Assembly: GCF_028750675.1 (NCBI RefSeq)
Contig: NZ_JAQQPZ010000003.1
Span: 1 to 64,000, forward strand
DNA length: 64,000 bases
Reading direction: 5' to 3'
Source: Shewanella metallivivens
GTDB taxonomy: Bacteria; Pseudomonadota; Gammaproteobacteria; Enterobacterales; Shewanellaceae
The translations under genes were made by a program, and so were the position numbers. The notes under the pieces were generated by a model that was not told the DNA's origin, ran no database searches, and saw only the letters and a program-made list of their open reading frames with translations. Shown here piece by piece: positions 8,147 through 16,969 of this stretch. Position 1 is the first letter of the stretch; every line of letters begins with the position of its first letter.

Positions 8147-10804
8147 ATGAGGCCGACTTGGGGCTATAACATAATCGTGCTGACAGTAACTACATTGTTA
8201 ATGGGGTGTAACACTGAAACAGCAATAAAAGATGAACAGCCTGATCCCGTTCTTGTTGAATATCCGGTAGCCTATATCGAGCGAAACTTAACTGCTGTCG
8301 AACAATCACCCGCACAATTTACTCCCCTCAACCCAGCTTTTTTTAATCCTGGTGCGCAACTATTAATTAAACGAAATGCCTTTGCCGACTCTCCTGCCAC
8401 TAACTTAACAGCCAACTTATTTGGTGAAGATCAGCTTATTGATATTCGCGATCTTTCCGTTTCAGACGACGGCCAACAAATGTTAATGGCCATCCGCGCC
8501 CCAGAAATTGACAATGCAGACGATGATGAGCAACCCAAATGGAATATTTGGCGTTATCGCGTTGCAGATGAAACGCTAGAACGCGTCATAAGCAGTGATG
8601 TCACCGCAGAACAAGCCGATGACTTAATGCCAAGCTTTTTGCCTGACGGCAGAATTATTTTTGCCTCAACACGGCAGCGTTTATCACGTGCCATTTTACT
8701 CGATGAGGGTAAACCACAATATACCGCATTGGACGAAAACCGCGACAATGAAACCTTCAACATCCACGTTATGGATCCCGATGGCAGCGCCATCACACAG
8801 CTTACGTTCAATTTAAGCCACGACTTTTATCCACTGGTACTGCAAAGCGGTAAAATTTTATACAGCCGTTGGGACAGAATGGGGGCTAATCACGGGGTTA
8901 ATTTATACCGCATGAACCCAGATGGCAGTGACAATGAGTTAGTATTTGGCTGGCATTCGCATCAACTCAGTTTAGATGGCCAAAACGAATCCATTGATTT
9001 TATCAAGCCGCAACAGTTACCTAGTGGTGAGATTTTGATGTTGTTAGCCTCGCAAGACGACAGTGTTATCCAAAAACGCCCCGTGCTGATTAATATTGAT
9101 GACTATATTGATGCAGAGCAAGCCACTGCCACATCTGCAGCGCAAGCAAGTGCCATTACTGACGTTGAACTCGCCGACTTTAGCTTTTCATTTTCAACAG
9201 AACTTGCTCAAACGGGTCGGTTAAATCATCTATTTCCCCTCCCCGACACCAGTCAACGATACTTAATGAGTTGGGATTTATGCCGAGTGGTGATCAACGA
9301 TATGGTCCGTGCTTGCGGTCAGTTAACCGCTGAGCAACTGGCCGATGAAAACCTGATTCAAGCTGATCCGTTATACGAATTATGGCTACTCGATAACGCC
9401 GAAAACACCCAACAGTTAGTTGCCACAACCGCTCAAGGAACCGTATTAACTGAGTCAGTAGTATTGCAACCAAGCTCGCAGCCTAAAACCTTTATTGCCG
9501 ATAAAGTGGTCGGTAATGAGCTCGACTCGCAGCTTAGCCAAGAGTTAGCTGGCTCAATCCATATTCGCAGCGTGTATGACTTTGACGGGATCGACAGCAC
9601 CGCCAATGCCGGTGGGATCAGTCAGTTAAGTGACCCATCACAAACACCTGCCGCTAATTTACCCGCACGTTTTTTACGCATTGTGCGTGGCGTGCCGATG
9701 CCGCCTGATGAGGTGCGCGACATTCCAAACACGGATTTTGGCCGCAGCAATAATCAACTTATGCGCGAGATTATTGGTTATAGCCCTATTCAACCCGATG
9801 GTTCAATTAAAATTAAAGTCCCAGCCAACGTGCCGTTAGCCATTAGCGTGTTAGATGCAGATGGCCAACGTATCGGCGGTCGTCATCGTCAATGGATAAC
9901 ATTAATCCCAGGTGAAACCTTAGAATGTATCGGCTGTCATACCTCAAACAGTCAGTTGCCTCACGGGCGATTAGACGCACAAGCAGACAGCATTAACCCT
10001 GGCGCGACCGGCGGTTTTGCTTACCCTAATGCCAGCAGCAACATCATTCCAGAGCAAGGGCAAACCATGGCCGAAGCCGATGAAATGGTCAATGGCCTTG
10101 CAGAGCTAACTGCAAGCATAAAATACACCGACATTTGGACAAACCCAGTGTTGTCTGCTGTAAATCCAAGTATCGAATACAGTTACAATAACTTAGCTAC
10201 ACCGGCACCCAATGGCAGTGAATGCTTTAACGATTGGACAGCTTACTGCCGCATACAAATCAATTATGTCGAGCACATTCAGCCATTGTGGGATTTAACC
10301 CGACCTGTTATTGATGCAGCAACCCAAACGGTTATTGCCGATAACACCTGTACCAGTTGCCACAATATTGTTGATGCCGACGGCGCAGCCCAGGTGCCAG
10401 CAGGGCAATTATCGTTAATGAATTCGGCGTCTAGCGATGAGCCAGCCCATTTAACCTCATACCGCGAGCTGCTGTTTAACGATGTAGAACAAGAAGAAGT
10501 CGACGGTATTTTAATCGACAGATTAATTGAAGTGCTCGATGCTGACGGCAACGTGGTGTATCAGGTTGACAGTAATGGCGAGCTAATTCTCGACGCAGAT
10601 GGTAACCCTATTCCAGTGTTAACCACGGTCAATGTACCCGCTATTTTGTCGACTAACGGTGCAAACGCAAGCAGCACATTTTTTGAGGTGATGAACAACA
10701 CCACACACCAAAATATGTTGTCGGCAGATGAGCTCAAATTACTCAACGAATGGTTAGACATTGGCGCTCAATATTACAACACGCCATTTTACTCACAGGA
10801 CTAA
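8147..10804 (+). CDS. Lipoprotein with WD40-like (PD40) repeats and two CxxCH motifs
   Basis: An 885-aa lipoprotein (LMGCNTE, Cys21). The N-terminal half has repeated NI(W/H)...DPDGS and FxPDGRIIFAS segments, as in TolB/PD40 beta-propellers. The C-terminal part has CIGCH at 594-598 and CTSCH at 735-739, likely c-type heme sites. This combination resembles proteins annotated with a hydrazine-synthase alpha-like middle domain, though nothing here points to anammox chemistry. It is the first gene of a plus-strand operon of about 16 kb. Likely located in the periplasm or at the outer membrane. Role unknown. Confidence 0.65.
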   Translation: MRPTWGYNIIVLTVTTLLMGCNTETAIKDEQPDPVLVEYPVAYIERNLTAVEQSPAQFTPLNPAFFNPGAQLLIKRNAFADSPATNLTANLFGEDQLIDIRDLSVSDDGQQMLMAIRAPEIDNADDDEQPKWNIWRYRVADETLERVISSDVTAEQADDLMPSFLPDGRIIFASTRQRLSRAILLDEGKPQYTALDENRDNETFNIHVMDPDGSAITQLTFNLSHDFYPLVLQSGKILYSRWDRMGANHGVNLYRMNPDGSDNELVFGWHSHQLSLDGQNESIDFIKPQQLPSGEILMLLASQDDSVIQKRPVLINIDDYIDAEQATATSAAQASAITDVELADFSFSFSTELAQTGRLNHLFPLPDTSQRYLMSWDLCRVVINDMVRACGQLTAEQLADENLIQADPLYELWLLDNAENTQQLVATTAQGTVLTESVVLQPSSQPKTFIADKVVGNELDSQLSQELAGSIHIRSVYDFDGIDSTANAGGISQLSDPSQTPAANLPARFLRIVRGVPMPPDEVRDIPNTDFGRSNNQLMREIIGYSPIQPDGSIKIKVPANVPLAISVLDADGQRIGGRHRQWITLIPGETLECIGCHTSNSQLPHGRLDAQADSINPGATGGFAYPNASSNIIPEQGQTMAEADEMVNGLAELTASIKYTDIWTNPVLSAVNPSIEYSYNNLATPAPNGSECFNDWTAYCRIQINYVEHIQPLWDLTRPVIDAATQTVIADNTCTSCHNIVDADGAAQVPAGQLSLMNSASSDEPAHLTSYRELLFNDVEQEEVDGILIDRLIEVLDADGNVVYQVDSNGELILDADGNPIPVLTTVNVPAILSTNGANASSTFFEVMNNTTHQNMLSADELKLLNEWLDIGAQYYNTPFYSQD

Positions 10805-10857
10805 CAAAGCAAACGCCAACGTCTGGGTTGGCGCAATAAACTTTGCGATAGGGAATT

Positions 10858-11598
10858 ATGCTGACATACATACGCAACACTTGCCTGCTACTGACATTAT
10901 TGTGCCTAAGCCCAATAGTGCAGGCTAACGACAACCTGAGTTTACGTATCGACGTTCCTTTTGTTGAGCTGCATTCAGGGCCGAGTGCGGGTTATCCTGT
11001 GGTAGCAATCATTGAAAAAAACGAGATGGTTAGCGTATTGCTTAAACGCACCTCTTGGCTAAAAGTAAAAGACAAACGCGGCGTTGAAGGCTGGTTTCAT
11101 GAAGATAATTTATTAGGCTTATCCCAAAACGATCAAGCCATTAGCACCACACAAATCACAGAACAAGACGTGATTAACCGTCACTTTGAAGCAGGGGTCA
11201 TGTATGGCGACCTAGAAGGGGCAAACTTTTATAACTTGTTTGCCGGTTATGCCTTTACGCCTGTTTTTAGTGCTGAACTCTCAGCGGGTAAAGCTTTGGG
11301 CAGCATTTCTGACAGTGATGTACTTGAAGTCATGTTACTTAGTCACCCCATTCCCGACTTAACCGTAGTGCCTTACATCGGTGTTGGTGCAGGAGTCATT
11401 AATACCGAACCGCATAGTGTGTTAGCCGACACTGAATCACGTCGTAGCACACTCATGAGCGCTGCTGCAGGCGTTAAATACCACCTTGCCCGTAATTTTA
11501 TATTACGCGCCGAATACAAACTCTCGTTAGCCTTAACCGACCGAGATGAAAATGAAGAGATCCAAACATGGAAAATAGGATTCAGCGTATTTTTTTAA
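10858..11598 (+). CDS. SH3-domain plus outer-membrane beta-barrel protein
   Basis: A 246-aa protein with a signal peptide (to about residue 23, VQA-ND). Residues of about 27-85 form a bacterial SH3 domain (VPFVELHSGPSAGYPVV, then WLKVKDKRGVEGWF), which often binds peptidoglycan. Residues from 105 on have alternating strands ending in KIGFSVFF, typical of an 8-strand outer-membrane barrel with a C-terminal aromatic. It may tie a barrel to the cell wall. It overlaps the next gene by 31 nt, so the two are co-translated. Confidence 0.75.
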   Translation: MLTYIRNTCLLLTLLCLSPIVQANDNLSLRIDVPFVELHSGPSAGYPVVAIIEKNEMVSVLLKRTSWLKVKDKRGVEGWFHEDNLLGLSQNDQAISTTQITEQDVINRHFEAGVMYGDLEGANFYNLFAGYAFTPVFSAELSAGKALGSISDSDVLEVMLLSHPIPDLTVVPYIGVGAGVINTEPHSVLADTESRRSTLMSAAAGVKYHLARNFILRAEYKLSLALTDRDENEEIQTWKIGFSVFF

Positions 11599-12230
11599 TG
11601 CCGTTATTCACCGCCAGTACATTGGCGTTGACCGCATTAACCCCAAGCTCAGCTGCCTTTGCCGCTGATGATACAGCTAGCACGGTTAAAGCCGATGTTG
11701 AGCGCCGCGATGTGCTTGACGACCTGCTCGACACAGAAAATTTTGAAGTGGGTATTCAAGGCGGCATCATGTCGATTGAAGATTTTGAGTCTAGCTCATG
11801 GCTTAGTGCGCATCTTGGGTATCACATCAGCGAACATTTTTATGTTAAAGCTCGCTACGCCCAAGCTAAAGCGGGCAAAACCAGTTTTGAAAAACTGGCC
11901 AATGCTGCACCGCTGCTAACCGATGACGAGCGCGAGTTAACGTATTACGGCTTAAACATTGGCTATAACTTGCTGCCTGGTGAAATCTTTTTCAGTAAAG
12001 ACACAGTGTTTAATAGCGTGTTTTCAATTGAACTCGGTGGCGGGAACACCGACTTTGCCGGTGACGAGCAATTTACCGTTAACTTAACGGCCAACTATCG
12101 GGTGTTTTTAACGGACTGGATAGCATGGGATTTAAGCATGAGTGATTACCTATTTAATACCGAGGTCACTGGTGAATCTAAAACCACACACAATCTAAGC
12201 TTTGCCACCGGTGTGTCGTTTTATTTTTAA
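11568..12230 (+). CDS. Small outer-membrane beta-barrel protein
   Basis: A 220-aa protein with a signal peptide and a barrel pattern of amphipathic strands, ending in an aromatic (VSFYF) as outer-membrane proteins do. It is similar in design to the barrel half of the gene before it, and the two may be paralogues. The start at 11568 lies inside the previous gene and is preceded by AAGAGA. Function unknown; likely a structural partner in the same envelope complex. Confidence 0.7.
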   Translation: MENRIQRIFLMPLFTASTLALTALTPSSAAFAADDTASTVKADVERRDVLDDLLDTENFEVGIQGGIMSIEDFESSSWLSAHLGYHISEHFYVKARYAQAKAGKTSFEKLANAAPLLTDDERELTYYGLNIGYNLLPGEIFFSKDTVFNSVFSIELGGGNTDFAGDEQFTVNLTANYRVFLTDWIAWDLSMSDYLFNTEVTGESKTTHNLSFATGVSFYF

Positions 12231-12235
12231 GTTTT

Positions 12236-12252
12236 ACTGATTTCAAATCAGT
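12236..12252. promoter_or_regulatory. 17-bp inverted repeat in the operon gap
   Basis: ACTGATTT-C-AAATCAGT is a perfect 8-bp inverted repeat between the barrel gene and the thioredoxin gene, 31 bp before the ATG at 12283. With no T-tract it is a poor terminator; an operator or an mRNA-stability hairpin is more likely. Confidence 0.4.
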
Positions 12253-12282
12253 ACTTATAAGAAAAACCAATAAGGAAATACA

Positions 12283-12801
12283 ATGTTGTTCAGTCGATTT
12301 AGCGGTAAAAGTCTTATTGCCTTAGGGGCATTGTTATTGTCGATGCAAATCGTGTCGATGCAAGCTCAAGCCCTCACAATTGGCGACGCGGCACCCGACT
12401 TCACCTTAAAAAATCAGCAAGGCACTAACCTTAATTTAGCTGAACAACGTGGTGAGATAGTCTTAATCAACTTTTGGGCATCTTGGTGCGGCCCTTGCCG
12501 TAAAGAAATGCCGGTACTGCAGAAGCTACAAGACAAGTATCAAGACCTAGGCGTGCAAGTGTGGGGCGTCAATGTTGAGCAAGAAAACCAGGCCGGTAAA
12601 GATTTTTTAGCCGATCTTGATTTAAGCTTCTCAATCTTTTTTGACCAAACCAACTCCTTGTCTAAAACCTATCAGGTTGAAGCCATGCCGACGACGGTGA
12701 TGATTGATCGCAATGGCAAGGTTCGCTTTGTGTTTCAAGGTTATCAAGATGGTTACGAGCAAAAATACGCCGCAGCCATTAAACAGCTGATCAGAGAGTA
12801 A
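12283..12801 (+). CDS. TlpA/ResA-type periplasmic thioredoxin
   Basis: A 172-aa thioredoxin-fold protein with a signal peptide (to about residue 30) and the active site FWASWCGPC (Cys69, Cys72), followed by the cis-proline region AMPTT. This is the TlpA/ResA/AhpC-TSA-like family, which reduces or transfers disulfides in the periplasm, often for cytochrome c maturation. Setting it in an operon with CxxCH proteins and a cysteine-rich lipoprotein suggests it keeps those thiols reduced. Start has an AAGGAA site upstream. Family call is secure; substrate is inference. Confidence 0.9.
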   Translation: MLFSRFSGKSLIALGALLLSMQIVSMQAQALTIGDAAPDFTLKNQQGTNLNLAEQRGEIVLINFWASWCGPCRKEMPVLQKLQDKYQDLGVQVWGVNVEQENQAGKDFLADLDLSFSIFFDQTNSLSKTYQVEAMPTTVMIDRNGKVRFVFQGYQDGYEQKYAAAIKQLIRE

Positions 12802-12805
12802 ATCG

Positions 12806-13069
12806 ATGCTGACATTCACAGTACCCACTCGCATTATCGCATTAACGCTTAAAGCTATCGCCCTACTCAGCCTTGTTGGCCTAAGTGGTTGCTCTAGCAT
12901 GGGCATTGAACCCTGGGTTAAACCCTATGAGCGACAAAACCTGGCCGACCCGATTATGCGCCTGAATCGTCATCCAAGCGCGAGCATGCATGTGGCTCAC
13001 GTACTTGAAGGCCGTGAATCGGCTCGTGGCGCAGAAGGCACCGGAGGGGGTGGTTGTGGTTGTAACTAA
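12806..13069 (+). CDS. DUF4266 lipoprotein with C-terminal CGC tail
   Basis: An 87-aa lipoprotein (LSGCSS, Cys29) with the DUF4266 core (VKPYERQNLADPIM) and a glycine-rich end GGGGCGCN. DUF4266 genes typically lie beside DUF3570 and thioredoxin genes, exactly as here. The two C-terminal cysteines could bind a metal or be modified; they are the likely thioredoxin target. The stretch encoding the Gly tail also serves as the ribosome site for the next gene. It starts 4 nt after the thioredoxin stop. Confidence 0.85.
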   Translation: MLTFTVPTRIIALTLKAIALLSLVGLSGCSSMGIEPWVKPYERQNLADPIMRLNRHPSASMHVAHVLEGRESARGAEGTGGGGCGCN

Positions 13070-14210
13070 ATGGCTTAATAACAGCGTTAAACTCTTCGCG
13101 ACATTATGTTTAGCAATGAGTGGCTTAACGGCGCAAGCAGCGGTGCTAGATCCTGACCGCGCCGATGTGTTGTATCACAGCTACGAAGGTGGCGGCATGA
13201 CCATTGATGGTCCGTCAGTCATGCTGCGAAAAAAGGCTTCTGAATCGGTGGCGATTACCGCTTACTATTATCTAGACAGTATCTCATCTGCGTCAGTCGA
13301 TGTGATCAGTACCGCCAGCCCGTACAGCGAAAAACGCCACGAAGGCCAAATCGGAATTGAATACTTACACGACAAAACCTTAATGTCGCTTAATTTACGT
13401 CAAAGTAATGAAGACGATTATTTAGCCCAGTCATTTAGCATTAATGTGTCTCAAGACACCTTTGGCGACTTAACCAACCTTAATTTGGGGCTATCTTACG
13501 GCGATAACGAAATTAAACGCAATGGTGATGACATTTTTGAAGAACAAAGCGAGCAATATCGTATTCGTGCTGGTATCAATCAAATTTTAACTCGTAACCT
13601 CACCGCCAGCCTCAACGTTGAAGCCATTGCCGACAGTGGTTATTTAAATAATCCTTATCGTACTGTGCGTTATCTCGACAACAGCATTCCATCTGGAGTG
13701 GGATACCAAGCCGAAGTCTACCCAGAAACTCGCAATTCGTTTGCGGCAAAATTATCAGCCAGTTACTTTTTACCTTACCGCGCCGCGCTGTTTTTTCACT
13801 ATCGCCATTTTAACGACAGTTGGGAAATCACCGCCAGCGATGTTGAAGTAGGTTACCGACATCCTATTGGTGACAGTTTAGAACTAGAGCTAAAAGTGCG
13901 TTACTACCAGCAAACTCAGGCGGAGTTTTACAGCGATTTATTCCCTTATCGTGACGCGCAAAATTATATGGCGCGCGACAAAGAGTTAAGTGACTTTAGC
14001 GACATTACCTATGGTTTAGGGATCACCTATATGCTGCCCGCGTCGATGTCATTTGGCGATATCCGCTCAGAGGCATCCTTACAATGGGATTATATTGACT
14101 TTCAATACAATAACTTTAGGAACCCTAATGCTGAAGGCGGAGTCGGTAATGAACCGTTTTATGGCTTCTCAGCCAATGTGGTTCGCGCCTTTATTAGCGT
14201 GTACTTTTAA
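13056..14210 (+). CDS. DUF3570 outer-membrane beta-barrel protein
   Basis: About 384 aa, DUF3570 family: a signal peptide (LTAQA-AVLDPDRADV) then many barrel strands, with the closing AFISVYF aromatic end of outer-membrane proteins. No ATG fits; GTG at 13056 is chosen because GGAGG at 13043-13047 is 8 nt upstream, with GTG 13050 too close. The frame stays open upstream to 12990 but that part lies in the DUF4266 gene. It overlaps DUF4266 by 14 nt, so translation is coupled. Likely forms a pore or an anchoring barrel for the DUF4266 lipoprotein. Confidence 0.8.
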   Translation: MVVTKWLNNSVKLFATLCLAMSGLTAQAAVLDPDRADVLYHSYEGGGMTIDGPSVMLRKKASESVAITAYYYLDSISSASVDVISTASPYSEKRHEGQIGIEYLHDKTLMSLNLRQSNEDDYLAQSFSINVSQDTFGDLTNLNLGLSYGDNEIKRNGDDIFEEQSEQYRIRAGINQILTRNLTASLNVEAIADSGYLNNPYRTVRYLDNSIPSGVGYQAEVYPETRNSFAAKLSASYFLPYRAALFFHYRHFNDSWEITASDVEVGYRHPIGDSLELELKVRYYQQTQAEFYSDLFPYRDAQNYMARDKELSDFSDITYGLGITYMLPASMSFGDIRSEASLQWDYIDFQYNNFRNPNAEGGVGNEPFYGFSANVVRAFISVYF

Positions 14211-14275
14211 TGTGTGTATTTAACGTTATCGATAAAATATTGCTCCTACGACGCAATTACCAAGGCCTTACCCCT

Positions 14276-14830
14276 ATGACTACAGTGCATAAATGTTATG
14301 CTTTTTCATCCCGTCTATTTGCCGCTACCCTGCTGCTTGCTGGCTTATTGTGCATGCCTGTTCACGCAGAAGATACCACCAAAGGCACGCTGGCATCTGA
14401 ACTTGAAGACATTAAAAGTCAGGTATTAAAGCTCAATCGTGATTTGTTTATTTTGGAAGAAGATTTACTGTTTCCAGCTAGCACTCAAATTGCCGTGTTT
14501 GTGTCGGTTGATGTTGGGCGTTTTCTTAAGCTTGACAGTGTAGAACTTAAAATTGACGACAATAATGTGAGCGGTTTTTTGTATACCGAGCGTCAACGTA
14601 AAGCATTAGAACAAGGCGGCATTCAACGTATTTATCTGGGTAATATCAAAACTGGCCCGCACCTGCTAACTGCTGTTTTTACCGGTAACGATGCTGAAGG
14701 TCGCACAGTACAGCGCGCCATAACCCATAACTTTGATAAAACCGATGAAACCGTGATGATTGAACTTAAAGTAGAAGACAGTGAATCAAGCTATCGTGCT
14801 GATATCAAAGTCGAACAGTGGGCGTTGTAA
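14276..14830 (+). CDS. Periplasmic protein, unrecognised
   Basis: A 184-aa protein with a signal peptide (LLCMPVHAED). The start at 14276 is chosen over the frame's first ATG at 14210 because it gives a normal signal peptide; AAGG lies upstream. Residues 30-60 look like a short coiled coil (LEDIKSQVLKLNRDLFILEED), followed by strands with repeated ELK/VELKI patterns. I do not recognise the family. Its place just before the TPR genes suggests a periplasmic partner of them. Confidence 0.55.
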   Translation: MTTVHKCYAFSSRLFAATLLLAGLLCMPVHAEDTTKGTLASELEDIKSQVLKLNRDLFILEEDLLFPASTQIAVFVSVDVGRFLKLDSVELKIDDNNVSGFLYTERQRKALEQGGIQRIYLGNIKTGPHLLTAVFTGNDAEGRTVQRAITHNFDKTDETVMIELKVEDSESSYRADIKVEQWAL

Positions 14831-14836
14831 ATCATA

Positions 14837-16969
14837 ATGGCCGTTATCTTTCAATCCGTGGCTCAACGAGCTCTCAGTTTTGGCCAACGTTTGCGCCCTA
14901 TGAGCGCTACTGCGCTACTCACTTGCGCATTAACCTTGTTTGCCCAGCCTGCAGCCCATGCAGCAGAGCAAACAGAGGGGATCACTGCAGTAAAAACTGA
15001 CTTAGAAGATAAATTCTATCGCCAAGCATTATACTTTTATTTTACCGGTGATTACGGCGCCGCATTAAGGCAAATTAGCCTTAACCGTCAACGTCAGGGG
15101 ATAAATTCTGATCGTAGCCAACTGTTTGAAGCAGGGCTGCAAGTGGCTATTGGTTTACACGAGCAAGCCACACAAACCTTGGCACAATTTGAACAAAACC
15201 AAACAAACAGCAATCGCAGCCAAGCGACATCGGCCACATCACCGCAAGAATTATTGCTAATTGCCTTACTGCAATTAACCGAGCAACAAATTGATCAAGG
15301 CGACAACGTCAGCGCCCAGCTCACCTTAGGCAAAATCACTGCCGTTTTGCCTGAATATGTTGAGCAATACCATATATTAAGCCAATTAGCTTATTGGCCA
15401 GCGACAGCACCATTGACGGCACAAGTACAAAACTCAGCCATTGAAGAAGACGTAACACAGACTAATTCCTCTGCAGCCTACATCGCCTTAAACCAAGCAT
15501 TACTTTACATGGAGCAACAACAATACAGCGCAGCTCAACCCATTTTAATTGAGCTTAAAAACCAGCAATGGCAAGCTCCAGAGATTAATTTTTGGCAAAA
15601 GCTGTTTAACCCATTTGCACAGCCCGATATTTTTGACGAAAACAACGAGCTCACCCCACAAGTACAAGATGCATTATTGCAACAGCAAGCGGTTAACGAC
15701 TACGCCAAATTATTACTGGCGCAACTCTATGTTGCCAATCAGCAATATGATTTAGCCTACAGGGAGTTAGTTGATTTTCCCCAGCAAAGCCCTTATGCCG
15801 AATCGGCGCTCTTTTTGTTTGCTTATTCGGCCCAGCAGCAACAGCAATATGACATGTCGTTCAAATTGTTAACGCTATTGCAGCAACAATACCCCTATTC
15901 AAATTTAGCCTGGCAAGCCGCATTGCTCAGCGCCAAACAAGTGAGCGAGCAGCAATCGTTAGCACAAGCCTTAACCTTATATCAGCAAGCTGAGCAGTTG
16001 TATTTACAAAAAATTGCCGAGATAAAACAATTCGCTGGCTCCTTCAACGACAGCAAAAACATCATGGACTTTGCGACTAAGGCTGAAGATGAGCAACACC
16101 TGTTATTAACACCAAAGTCAGATGTGCTCGCGCTCATGTTAACCCAGCGCTTTAACACCGATGCCCCTTGGCTTAAAAAAGCCTTACAAGATCCTTTATT
16201 GGCAACCGACTATCAAACCCTGCTAAGCCTTGAGTTACTCAGTGACAATGTCAAAACCCAGCAAGCAAATAGCCAATGGCTTAAAGACACATTAACGTTA
16301 AACAATCAACGCCAGGCTAAAGTGATAGCACAACAAAAGCAGTTGGCTTACCGCGAAACAATTCAAAGCTTAACGGCGCAAAAACAGCGTATCGCGAATA
16401 TTATCGCCCAAGCAGAAATCGAACAAAACCCACAGGTGTTTGCCAACCCAACGCAGCAACAATGGTTAAATCGTATCGATGCAAGCCAGTCCACGCTGAA
16501 TAAATTAGTATCACAACGTCATATCGATGATGAACAACAGCGACTCAATAGAGTAAAAGGTGTGTTGCAATGGCAGTTACAAAGCACATTTCCACAACAG
16601 CTTTGGCAACATAAACAAAATCTTAAGCAATTATCTGAACAACTCGAGCTACTTGAGCTGCAAGCTAGTCGTTTTAGTGATTTATCCACGAACCCGCGCT
16701 TACTGTCTGCCTTTGACGAGCGCCAACAGCAAACACAAATCGACATCAACAAGATGACTCATAATATCGAAGCGTTGAGTCTCAAAACCAGCCGTGAAAT
16801 CCGTGGCAAGATCAGTATCTTTACCCAGCAACAGCAATATACATTACAGCAATTATTACTGACGACACGTCATCAAATGGCCAATGTATTAGAGCAAATG
16901 TCGCAAGCAGGAAATACATCGACCCCAGCAGCTCTTGGTGTTGATACCGCTTCACAAGGAGCGCGCTAA
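14837..16969 (+). CDS. Large periplasmic TPR-type protein
   Basis: A 710-aa protein with a long N-region and a signal peptide (QPAAHAAEQ). The body is alpha-helical with tetratricopeptide-like repeats (YFTGDYGAALRQ, AYRELVDFPQQSPYAESALFLFAY) and a glutamine-rich coiled-coil C-terminal half. It has no enzymatic motif. It starts 7 nt after the previous stop and shares a TAATG junction with the next TPR gene. It probably acts as a periplasmic scaffold for the ExbB/ExbD/TonB-like motor encoded downstream. Confidence 0.65.
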   Translation: MAVIFQSVAQRALSFGQRLRPMSATALLTCALTLFAQPAAHAAEQTEGITAVKTDLEDKFYRQALYFYFTGDYGAALRQISLNRQRQGINSDRSQLFEAGLQVAIGLHEQATQTLAQFEQNQTNSNRSQATSATSPQELLLIALLQLTEQQIDQGDNVSAQLTLGKITAVLPEYVEQYHILSQLAYWPATAPLTAQVQNSAIEEDVTQTNSSAAYIALNQALLYMEQQQYSAAQPILIELKNQQWQAPEINFWQKLFNPFAQPDIFDENNELTPQVQDALLQQQAVNDYAKLLLAQLYVANQQYDLAYRELVDFPQQSPYAESALFLFAYSAQQQQQYDMSFKLLTLLQQQYPYSNLAWQAALLSAKQVSEQQSLAQALTLYQQAEQLYLQKIAEIKQFAGSFNDSKNIMDFATKAEDEQHLLLTPKSDVLALMLTQRFNTDAPWLKKALQDPLLATDYQTLLSLELLSDNVKTQQANSQWLKDTLTLNNQRQAKVIAQQKQLAYRETIQSLTAQKQRIANIIAQAEIEQNPQVFANPTQQQWLNRIDASQSTLNKLVSQRHIDDEQQRLNRVKGVLQWQLQSTFPQQLWQHKQNLKQLSEQLELLELQASRFSDLSTNPRLLSAFDERQQQTQIDINKMTHNIEALSLKTSREIRGKISIFTQQQQYTLQQLLLTTRHQMANVLEQMSQAGNTSTPAALGVDTASQGAR

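Noticed and set aside
8147..10804. Hydrazine synthase subunit
   Set aside because: The domain plan is only broadly similar, and no other anammox gene is near; it is better called a CxxCH propeller lipoprotein.
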